Assembly: GCA_900556055.1 (NCBI GenBank)
Contig: USNJ01000133.1
Coordinates: 1 to 5,686 of the forward strand
Direction: 5' to 3'
Origin: an uncultured Ruminococcus sp.
GTDB taxonomy: Bacteria; Bacillota; Clostridia; Oscillospirales; Ruminococcaceae
Length of the DNA stretch: 5,686 bases
Shown: positions 1 to 5,686 of the stretch, in pieces
Position numbering within the stretch: the stretch's first letter is position 1
Layout of the letters: each line of letters starts with the position of its first letter
The notes under the pieces: generated by a model
The model's database searches: none
What the model saw: only the letters and a program-made list of their open reading frames with translations
Told to the model about the DNA's origin: nothing
Made by a program: the position numbers and the translations under genes

Positions 1-2151
1 GATTATCATGTTCTGCCCGCCGAGAACGTAGCTCGGGCGCAGAAGTACGGGGTAGCCGAGATCCGCGGCAGCCTTCAGCGCCTGCTCGGTCGTGAACACG
101 GTTTCTCCCTTCGGGCGCGGAATGCCGCACTTTTCAAGCAGCTCGTCGAACAGCTCCCTGTCCTCTGCCGCGTCAACGTCAGCCGCGGAGGTGCCCAGAA
201 TGCGCACGCCGAGCTGTGTGAGGTGCTTTATAAGCTTGATCGCCGTCTGTCCGCCGAACTGAACTACAACGCCATAGGGCTTCTCGGTGGCGATGAGCGC
301 TTCAACGTCCTCCTTGGTGAGCGGGTCGAAGTACAGTCTGTCGCCGGTGTCGAAGTCGGTGGATACAGTCTCGGGGTTATTGTTGCAGATTATCGCCTCG
401 CAGCCCTCTTCTTTCAGCGTCCATACGCAGTGAACGGAGCAGTAGTCGAACTCGATGCCCTGACCGATTCTGATAGGACCCGAACCGAAAACAATGACCT
501 TTTTCTTGCCCTTGTCGGTTCTTTCGATAAACTGCTTTGCCTCATTCTCATCGTCATATGTTGAATAGAAGTAAGGTGTTTCAGCCTTGAACTCGCCTGC
601 ACAGGTATCAACCATCTTGAATACAGCCTTCTTGTGCTTGGGGCATTTCTGTCCGCTGATGCGCTCAATGGTGCTGTCGAGATAGCCGTATCTCTTTGCG
701 AGATCGTATTTATCTTCGGTCAGCTCGCCGTCCGCAAGATATTTTTCCAGTTCAACAAGGTTATTGAGCTTTGAAAGGAACCACTTGTCGATCTTTGTGA
801 TATCGTGGATATAGTCGATCGAGATGCCTCTCTTGAGAGCCTCGAATACAACGAACGATCTCTCATCATCGACATTTTTGATCCTGTCCTTGATCTCCTC
901 GTCAGACAGCTTTGCAAGCTTTTTCAGGTTCATGGAATCCAGTCCAAGCTCAATGGAACGTACAGCCTTCATCATAGCCTGCTCGAACGATGTTCCGATA
1001 GCCATGACCTCACCTGTTGCCATCATCTGTGTGCCGAGAGTACGCTTTGCATAAACGAATTTATCAAAAGGCCACTTCGGGAACTTTACAACAACATAGT
1101 CAAGAGCAGGCTCGAAGCATGCATATGTCTTGCCTGTTACCTGATTTACGATCTCATCGAGAGTATATCCGATAGCGATCCTTGTTGCAACCTTTGCGAT
1201 AGGATATCCGGTAGCCTTGGAAGCGAGTGCGGAAGAACGGCTTACACGGGGATTTACCTCAATTACCGCATATTCAAATGATGTCGGGTGCAGAGCAAAC
1301 TGACAGTTGCATCCGCCCTCTACCTTCAGCTCGGAAATGATATTCAGAGCAGCTGTACGGAGCATCTGATATTCCTTATCCGTAAGTGTTACGGCAGGAG
1401 CGATAACGATACTGTCGCCGGTATGAACGCCTACGGGGTCGAAGTTTTCCATTGAGCAGACGGTGATAACATTTCCCTTTCTGTCTCTGATTACCTCGAA
1501 CTCGATCTCCTTCCAGCCGCTTATGCACTTTTCAACAAGTATCTGAGTGATAGGAGAAAGTCTCAGACCGTTTGTAGCGATATCTCTGAGCTCTTCCTCG
1601 TTATATGCGATACCGCCGCCTGTTCCGCCGAGTGTGAATGCAGGACGGACGATAACAGGGTATGTGATGACCTTGGCAAATTCAACAGCTGATTCAACGT
1701 CCTCAACAACCTTTGAGGGAATAACAGGCTCGCCAATCTTTTCCATCGTGTCCTTGAATGCCTGTCTGTCCTCAGCCTTGTGGATAGTTTCGGGATTTGC
1801 GCCGAGAAGCTTGACATTATGAGAATCAAGGAAGCCTTCCTCCGCAAGCTGCATGGAAAGTGTCAGACCTGTCTGACCGCCGAGAGTTGAAAGAACGCTG
1901 TCAGGCTTTTCGATCTCTATGATCTTCTTTACAACATCAAGTGTAAGCGGCTCGATGTATACCTTATCCGCCATAGCCTTATCGGTCATGATAGTAGCAG
2001 GGTTGGAGTTTATAAGAACGACTTCAAGTCCCTCCTGCTTCAGAGCACGGCATGCCTGAGTACCTGCATAGTCGAATTCGGCAGCCTGACCGATAATGAT
2101 AGGACCCGAACCGATAACGAGAACTTTTTTAATATCTGAACGAAGCGGCAT
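1..2151 (-). CDS. carB: Carbamoyl-phosphate synthase large subunit, 3' end cut by window
   Basis: This subunit makes carbamoyl phosphate from bicarbonate, two ATP and ammonia delivered by CarA; it is cytosolic and catalyses step 1 of pyrimidine (and arginine) synthesis. The frame is open for 717 codons with no stop, against roughly 1,060-1,075 for the family, so the end of the second ATP-grasp domain and the C-terminal allosteric domain lie beyond base 1. The carboxyphosphate half starts at residue 1: GSGPIIIGQ (14-22), SNPATIMTD (49-57), AEDR with R129, R169 in VRPAF, the [10 protein letters not shown] loop (175-184), GWKE with E215, HTGDS with H243, and [18 protein letters not shown] (298-315). 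A linker/oligomerisation region (about 400-550) includes VDTCAGEF and YSTY. The second half begins near 552 and repeats the layout: [35 protein letters not shown] (R665) and RPSYVLGGQ (705-713). The start is ATG at 2151, one base after the carA stop, with a good Shine-Dalgarno sequence inside carA. GC rises from about 45% to about 59% below base 480. Assignment is very secure. Confidence 0.98.
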   Translation of the reverse strand, partial: MPLRSDIKKVLVIGSGPIIIGQAAEFDYAGTQACRALKQEGLEVVLINSNPATIMTDKAMADKVYIEPLTLDVVKKIIEIEKPDSVLSTLGGQTGLTLSMQLAEEGFLDSHNVKLLGANPETIHKAEDRQAFKDTMEKIGEPVIPSKVVEDVESAVEFAKVITYPVIVRPAFTLGGTGGGIAYNEEELRDIATNGLRLSPITQILVEKCISGWKEIEFEVIRDRKGNVITVCSMENFDPVGVHTGDSIVIAPAVTLTDKEYQMLRTAALNIISELKVEGGCNCQFALHPTSFEYAVIEVNPRVSRSSALASKATGYPIAKVATRIAIGYTLDEIVNQVTGKTYACFEPALDYVVVKFPKWPFDKFVYAKRTLGTQMMATGEVMAIGTSFEQAMMKAVRSIELGLDSMNLKKLAKLSDEEIKDRIKNVDDERSFVVFEALKRGISIDYIHDITKIDKWFLSKLNNLVELEKYLADGELTEDKYDLAKRYGYLDSTIERISGQKCPKHKKAVFKMVDTCAGEFKAETPYFYSTYDDENEAKQFIERTDKGKKKVIVFGSGPIRIGQGIEFDYCSVHCVWTLKEEGCEAIICNNNPETVSTDFDTGDRLYFDPLTKEDVEALIATEKPYGVVVQFGGQTAIKLIKHLTQLGVRILGTSAADVDAAEDRELFDELLEKCGIPRPKGETVFTTEQALKAAADLGYPVLLRPSYVLGGQNMII
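459..488 (+). repeat. 30-base intragenic repeat, copy in second half of carB
   Basis: This is the partner of 2085-2114, with the only differences at 469-470. It encodes [10 protein letters not shown] at the start of the second synthetase half and sits at the point where GC content changes within carB. Confidence 0.8.
2085..2114 (+). repeat. 30-base intragenic repeat, copy in first half of carB
   Basis: This stretch matches 459-488 in the same orientation at 28 of 30 bases, including a perfect 18-base run (tgataggacccgaaccga, 2097-2114). It encodes the GSGP-II-IGQ motif at the start of the first synthetase half. The protein duplication inside CarB is ancient and known; the near-identity at DNA level over 30 bases is more than the amino acid match alone requires. 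Confidence 0.8.
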
Positions 2152-2152
2152 C

Positions 2153-3265
2153 TTATTTTGCCTCCTTATCTGCTTTGATTAAATCAATGAACTCATCGAA
2201 AAGATATGACGTATCGAGCGGACCTCCGCAAGCCTCCGGGTGGAACTGCACCGTAAAGCATGGGAAATTCTTATAGCGCACGCCCTCGCAGGTCTGGTCA
2301 TTGGAATTCTTGTGGGATACCTCGCCTACCGCCGGATCAATGCTGTCGGAAATAACTGCATATCCGTGGTTCTGTGAAGTAACGAATGTCCTGTCAAGAC
2401 GGATATCGTCAACAGGCTGGTTTGCACCTCTGTGACCGTATTTCAGCTTTTCTGTCTTTGCGCCGTTTGCAAGCGCCATCAGCTGATGTCCGAGGCAGAT
2501 GCCGAATGTAGGTATCTTATACTTTACAAGCTCTCTGAGGTTTGCGATTATCTCTGTATTTTCCGAAGGATCTCCCGGGCCGTTTGAAAGCATGATCCCG
2601 TCTGGATTCAGTTCCTTGATCTTTTCGGGAGCTGTGCCTGCGGGAACTACCGTGACATTACATCCTCTTTTCAGCAGCTCTCTGCGGATATTGTACTTAT
2701 ATCCGAAATCGAAAAGAACTACATTATAAATGGGATTTTCGGCCTTGTACTCCTGAATTTCCTTACATGTAACGGACTTGACAGCGTTCACGATAGAGAA
2801 TTCCTTGATCTTCTTCAGAAATTCATCCTTCTTCTCATAAACATTTTCCGTTGTGATAACGCCGTTCATAACGCCGTGCTCACGGATAATTCTTGTAAGA
2901 CATCTTGTGTCGATGGAATGGATACCTATGATATTGTGCTTTTTCAGGAAATCATCAATATTTCCCTCGCATCTGAAGTTAGAAGGAGCGTTGCACCATT
3001 CTCTTACGATATATCCGCTGACAACAGAGCCTGCGGACTCGTAATCGCTGTCGTTCACGCCGTAATTTCCGATAAGCGGAAAAGTCTGCGTAACGATCTG
3101 ACCGAAGTAGCTGGGGTCTGTGAGAGTTTCCTCATAAGCGGTCATACTTGTGGTAAATACGATCTCGCCGAACGAAGTTCCCTTGGCACCGAAGGAATAT
3201 CCCTCGAAGATCCTGCCGTCCTCCAGCATGACATAAGCCTTATCACCGAGATTAAACAGAGACAT
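2153..3265 (-). CDS. carA: Carbamoyl-phosphate synthase small (glutaminase) subunit
   Basis: This subunit hydrolyses glutamine and passes ammonia to CarB in the cytosolic synthase complex. The protein is 370 residues, a normal family length. The N-terminal CarA domain (about 8-140) shows [10 protein letters not shown] (20-29), the [12 protein letters not shown] segment (42-53) and PLIGNYG (63-69). The C-terminal class I glutamine amidotransferase domain (about 181-365) shows FDFGYKYNI (185-193), SNGPGDP (227-233), the nucleophile C257 in GICLGHQ, and the other two triad residues H342 and E344 in QFHPEA, so it looks catalytically intact. ATG at 3265 is the only sensible start: an in-frame TGA lies at 3277-3275, and the next Met is residue 13, inside the conserved domain. 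Its Shine-Dalgarno sequence AAAGGA sits 13 bases away, longer than for the neighbours. The gene follows pyrF by 38 bases and ends one base before carB, the classic carAB arrangement. Confidence 0.98.
   Translation of the reverse strand: MSLFNLGDKAYVMLEDGRIFEGYSFGAKGTSFGEIVFTTSMTAYEETLTDPSYFGQIVTQTFPLIGNYGVNDSDYESAGSVVSGYIVREWCNAPSNFRCEGNIDDFLKKHNIIGIHSIDTRCLTRIIREHGVMNGVITTENVYEKKDEFLKKIKEFSIVNAVKSVTCKEIQEYKAENPIYNVVLFDFGYKYNIRRELLKRGCNVTVVPAGTAPEKIKELNPDGIMLSNGPGDPSENTEIIANLRELVKYKIPTFGICLGHQLMALANGAKTEKLKYGHRGANQPVDDIRLDRTFVTSQNHGYAVISDSIDPAVGEVSHKNSNDQTCEGVRYKNFPCFTVQFHPEACGGPLDTSYLFDEFIDLIKADKEAK
2161..2167 (-). promoter_or_regulatory. Ribosome binding site of carB, inside the carA 3' end
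   Basis: AAGGAGG is encoded within the last codons of carA (Lys-Glu-Ala) and lies 9 bases before the carB ATG at 2151. With the carA stop and carB start separated by a single base, this supports translational coupling, which would help keep the two subunits in equal amounts. Confidence 0.85.
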
Positions 3266-3278
3266 TTTATATAATCAT

Positions 3279-3284
3279 TCCTTT
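3279..3284 (-). promoter_or_regulatory. Ribosome binding site of carA, long spacing
   Basis: AAAGGA is the only purine-rich core in the 38-base pyrF-carA gap. It is 13 bases from ATG at 3265, against 6-9 for the other genes here. The intervening bases are AT-rich. No in-frame alternative start lies nearer, because a TGA at 3277-3275 closes the frame upstream. Confidence 0.65.
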
Positions 3285-3303
3285 CTGAGCAATTGCAGAT
3301 AAG

Positions 3304-4221
3304 TTACCTGATATGAGAAACGATGTCATTCTTCATGCGTACACACTCTCTGAGAGCAGCTGCCGCATATTCCTTTTCATCGCATTCTTCCTTTTTATAT
3401 GCACACATAACAGCTCTGGACGAATTCACTATCGCACCTCTGCCGTTCTTGTCAAATGCCTTTGCGACACCCTCTGCACCGCCGCCCTGAGCACCGTAGC
3501 CGGGAACGAGGAAGAATGTGTGAGGAAGCTTTTCTCTCATTTCCTTGAGCTGTTCGGGATATGTCGCACCGACTACCGCACCTACTGATGTATAGCCGTA
3601 AGCACCCGGAGCTGTTTCTCCCCACTTCTCGCACATCTCGCCCATGATCTCATAAACGGGCTTGCCGTCGATGAGCCTGTCCTGAAGCTCGCCCGATGAC
3701 TTGTTGGATGTCTTGACAAGCACAAATATACCCTTGTCGTATATGCGGCATGCTTCGAGAAGCGGCTCGATTCCGTCCGATCCGAGATAGCCGTTTACGG
3801 TAAGGGCATCTGCGCCGAAGGGTTCAAGCACTCTGTCTCCGACCTTTACGGTTCCGAGATGAGCGTTTGTATATGCCTCCATAGTTGCGCCGATATCATT
3901 TCTTTTTCCGTCGGTAATTACATAAATGCCCTTGCTTTTTGCATATTCGATAGTCTTAGCAAGAGCCTTAACTCCGTAATATCCGTACATTTCGTAATAT
4001 GCGGCCTGCGGCTTGATCGCAGGGACAATATCGCAGATAGCGTCAATTATGCCCTTGTTAAAGCGGAAAAGAGCCTTTCCTGCCGCTTTGAGCGTATATC
4101 CGTCCTCGCTGAATGCCTCGTTCCTGATATATTCGGGAACGTAATCCAGCTTGGGGTCGAGTCCTACAACGGTAGGATTCTGGGTCTCAACGATTTTTTC
4201 CATAAGTCTGTCCAGTGACAT
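3304..4221 (-). CDS. pyrF: Orotidine 5'-phosphate decarboxylase, long (type 2) form
   Basis: This enzyme decarboxylates orotidine 5'-phosphate to UMP, the last step of the pathway, in the cytosol. At 305 residues it belongs to the longer type 2 group (roughly 270-310) and not the roughly 230-residue E. coli/B. subtilis form. Visible motifs, in order along the barrel, are VVGLDP (18-23), FNKGIID (54-60), the IKPQAAYYE strand (69-77), the catalytic DGKRNDIG block (104-111: D104, K106 and D109 match the Asp-Lys-Asp catalytic residues), VNGYLGSDG (142-150), LVKTSN (168-173), the phosphate-binding VPGYGAQGGG (239-248), and NSSRAVM (266-272) with R269 as the likely phosphate contact. ATG at 4221 has an AGGAG site 8 bases upstream, starting within the stop codon of pyrC. 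Gaps are 15 bases to pyrC and 38 to carA, consistent with one transcript. No damage is seen. Confidence 0.97.
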   Translation of the reverse strand: MSLDRLMEKIVETQNPTVVGLDPKLDYVPEYIRNEAFSEDGYTLKAAGKALFRFNKGIIDAICDIVPAIKPQAAYYEMYGYYGVKALAKTIEYAKSKGIYVITDGKRNDIGATMEAYTNAHLGTVKVGDRVLEPFGADALTVNGYLGSDGIEPLLEACRIYDKGIFVLVKTSNKSSGELQDRLIDGKPVYEIMGEMCEKWGETAPGAYGYTSVGAVVGATYPEQLKEMREKLPHTFFLVPGYGAQGGGAEGVAKAFDKNGRGAIVNSSRAVMCAYKKEECDEKEYAAAALRECVRMKNDIVSHIR

Positions 4222-4229
4222 AGCTTACT

Positions 4230-4236
4230 CTCCTTT
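4230..4236 (-). promoter_or_regulatory. Ribosome binding site of pyrF
   Basis: AAAGGAG directly follows the pyrC stop TGA (4239-4237) and lies 8 bases before ATG at 4221. Ribosomes finishing pyrC end on this site, so the two genes are likely translated in a coupled way. Confidence 0.85.
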
Positions 4237-5508
4237 TCAATCTTCGCAGGTATATCTTATAACTCCGTCGGATATGGTATACATTACCTTTCCGCGGAAA
4301 TGTTCTCCCTTAAATACAGTGTTCTTTGACTTGGAATGGAGCTTTTCGGGATCAACCGTCCATTCCCTGTTGATGTCGGCGATGCAGATATCAGCCCTTG
4401 ATCCCGCTCCGATAAAGACCTGCTCGATGCCGAGGAGCTTTCTGGGATTTACAGCCATAAGCTCAGCGATCCTTTCAAGCGAAACACCCTTTTCATGATG
4501 AAGCACCGTAAGTGCCGCCGCCAGAGATGTTTCCAGACCTACAACACCGTTCGGTGCCTTTTCAAAGTCAGCCTTTTCCTCAGCAGCATGCGGCGCATGG
4601 TCGGTAACGATGCAGTCAACAGTGCCGTCAAGAACACCGTCAAGCACCGCCTTTATATCATCGGGAGTTCTCAGCGGAGGATTCATTCTGTAATCCGCAT
4701 CTCTCGTCATTACCTTGTCGTCCGTATACATGAAATAGTGCGGACAAGTTTCGCAGGTGACCTTTATGCCCATCTGCTTTGCCGCCCTGATTATGCCCAT
4801 GCTGCCCTTTGTGGATACATGGCAGATATGGATACGTGCATCGCAGGAAGCAGCAAGCATTATCTCTCTTGCAGTAATGCTGTCCTCAGATGCCCTGTCC
4901 ATGCCCTTTACGCCGAGTGCCTCGGAAGCCTTTCCCTTATTTATGATGCCGCCCTTGATTATGTCGAGATCCTCGCAGTGAGATGCGCATAGGAGATCAT
5001 ATCCGCCCGACTTTTCAAGCGCCTGACGCATAAGCTCGGCATTTTTGACAGGCCGTCCGTCATCGGAAATGACCTTTACGCCCGCTTTTCTAAGCTCATC
5101 GAAATCAGTGAGTTCGCCGCCGTGCATTCCCGCAGAAATGCATGCCGCAGGGTATATCTTCAGCCCCGTATCTCTCGCCTTGTCCATGATATACGAAACA
5201 ACTCCCGCATTATCAATAACAGGATTTGTGTTCGGCATGCAGACAACGCCCGTAACTCCGCCAGCCAGCGCAGCAGCAGCACCCGTGAATATATCCTCCT
5301 TATAGGTATATCCGGGATCACGGAAATGAACGTGCATATCAAACAGTCCGGGGAAAGCCGTCATTCCTTCACAGTCGATCGTTCTGTCAGCGGAAAACTC
5401 CGCAGTACCCGCCTTTTCAACGGCTGTAATGAAGCCCTCCTCGATCATGATATCGCACGGATGATCCTTTCCGCACGGCACAGCATTTTTAAGCAGCAGT
5501 GAACTCAT
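4237..5508 (-). CDS. pyrC: Dihydroorotase, class I, zinc-dependent
   Basis: This enzyme cyclises N-carbamoyl-aspartate to dihydroorotate (step 3), in the cytosol. It is an amidohydrolase of 423 residues, typical for class I dihydroorotases (B. subtilis-type) and longer than the roughly 345-residue class II E. coli form. Metal and active-site motifs are complete: DMHVHFRDPG (57-66) with ligands H59 and H61, MPNTNP (91-96) for substrate binding, SDDG (148-151) with an Asp ligand, ASHCED with H177, CHVST with H230, CPHYF (255-259), MNPPLR (275-280) and TDHAPH (302-307) with the catalytic Asp D303. I chose ATG at 5508 because AAAGGAG lies 6 bases upstream and SSLLLKNA is a normal N-terminus. A longer in-frame start at 5559 would add 17 residues inside pyrR and has no family resemblance. 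In many Firmicutes this enzyme acts together with the PyrB aspartate carbamoyltransferase, whose gene is not in the window. Confidence 0.97.
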   Translation of the reverse strand: MSSLLLKNAVPCGKDHPCDIMIEEGFITAVEKAGTAEFSADRTIDCEGMTAFPGLFDMHVHFRDPGYTYKEDIFTGAAAALAGGVTGVVCMPNTNPVIDNAGVVSYIMDKARDTGLKIYPAACISAGMHGGELTDFDELRKAGVKVISDDGRPVKNAELMRQALEKSGGYDLLCASHCEDLDIIKGGIINKGKASEALGVKGMDRASEDSITAREIMLAASCDARIHICHVSTKGSMGIIRAAKQMGIKVTCETCPHYFMYTDDKVMTRDADYRMNPPLRTPDDIKAVLDGVLDGTVDCIVTDHAPHAAEEKADFEKAPNGVVGLETSLAAALTVLHHEKGVSLERIAELMAVNPRKLLGIEQVFIGAGSRADICIADINREWTVDPEKLHSKSKNTVFKGEHFRGKVMYTISDGVIRYTCED

Positions 5509-5514
5509 TTCATT

Positions 5515-5521
5515 CTCCTTT
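5515..5521 (-). promoter_or_regulatory. Ribosome binding site of pyrC
   Basis: AAAGGAG is read on the minus strand, 6 bases before ATG at 5508 and just after the pyrR stop. It decides the pyrC start over the longer in-frame ATG at 5559. A second ATG at 5513-5511, one base from this site, opens only Met-Lys-stop and is too close to be used efficiently. Confidence 0.85.
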
Positions 5522-5524
5522 CGC

Positions 5525-5686
<162 letters not shown>

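Noticed and set aside
223..564. Plus-strand open frame of 113 codons opposite the second half of carB
   Set aside because: It is antisense to conserved CarB motifs and has no supporting domain, neighbour or clear ribosome binding site.
805..1281. Plus-strand open frame of 158 codons opposite carB
   Set aside because: It is antisense to the conserved, continuous carB frame, has no family resemblance, and is best explained as a shadow of codon bias.
2876..3274. Plus-strand open frame of 132 codons opposite carA
   Set aside because: It overlaps the conserved N-terminal CarA domain on the other strand and encodes nothing recognisable.
3284..3299. Small inverted repeat around the palindrome GCAATTGC in the pyrF-carA gap
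   Set aside because: The pairing is only about 4-8 bases, is AT-containing, and has no following T run on the minus strand, so it supports neither a terminator nor a defined operator.
4495..4992. Plus-strand open frame of 165 codons opposite pyrC
   Set aside because: It lies wholly inside an intact, motif-complete pyrC on the other strand, shows no recognisable domain, and has a low-complexity Cys/Arg/His-rich content typical of antisense frames.

Overview
The window carries one gene cluster for de novo pyrimidine (UMP) synthesis. It is read entirely from the minus strand, so the genes run from high to low coordinates: the 3' end of pyrR, then complete pyrC, pyrF and carA, then the first two thirds of carB, which runs off the window at base 1. 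No plus-strand gene, RNA gene, mobile element or CRISPR array is supported. The longest gap between genes is 38 bases, so there is no long non-coding stretch to describe.

The organism looks like a Gram-positive anaerobe of the class Clostridia, probably near Ruminococcus (Oscillospiraceae). This rests on the PyrR-type regulator, strong AGGAG-type ribosome binding sites before most genes, the linkage of pyrF to carAB, and Firmicutes-like wording in the conserved motifs of CarA and CarB. It is inference from remembered families; no search was run. Sampled base composition is about 43-50% GC, except for the last 480 bases of carB in the window, which reach about 59%.

Layout by region: 5525-5686 is the PyrR C-terminus (UMP-responsive attenuation regulator); 4237-5508 is pyrC, dihydroorotase (step 3); 3304-4221 is pyrF, OMP decarboxylase (step 6, last step to UMP); 2153-3265 is carA and 1-2151 is carB, the two subunits of carbamoyl-phosphate synthase (step 1). 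The gaps are 16, 15, 38 and 1 bases, with a purine-rich Shine-Dalgarno sequence ahead of every complete start. This indicates a single polycistronic transcript and translational coupling between carA and carB. Genes for steps 2, 4 and 5 (pyrB, pyrD/pyrK, pyrE) are not in the window.

I found no undescribed biological system. The most notable anomaly is the abrupt rise in GC inside carB near base 480. It coincides with the start of the second ATP-dependent half of the protein and with a 30-base near-perfect internal repeat. Intragenic recombination or a chimeric assembly join are both possible explanations.
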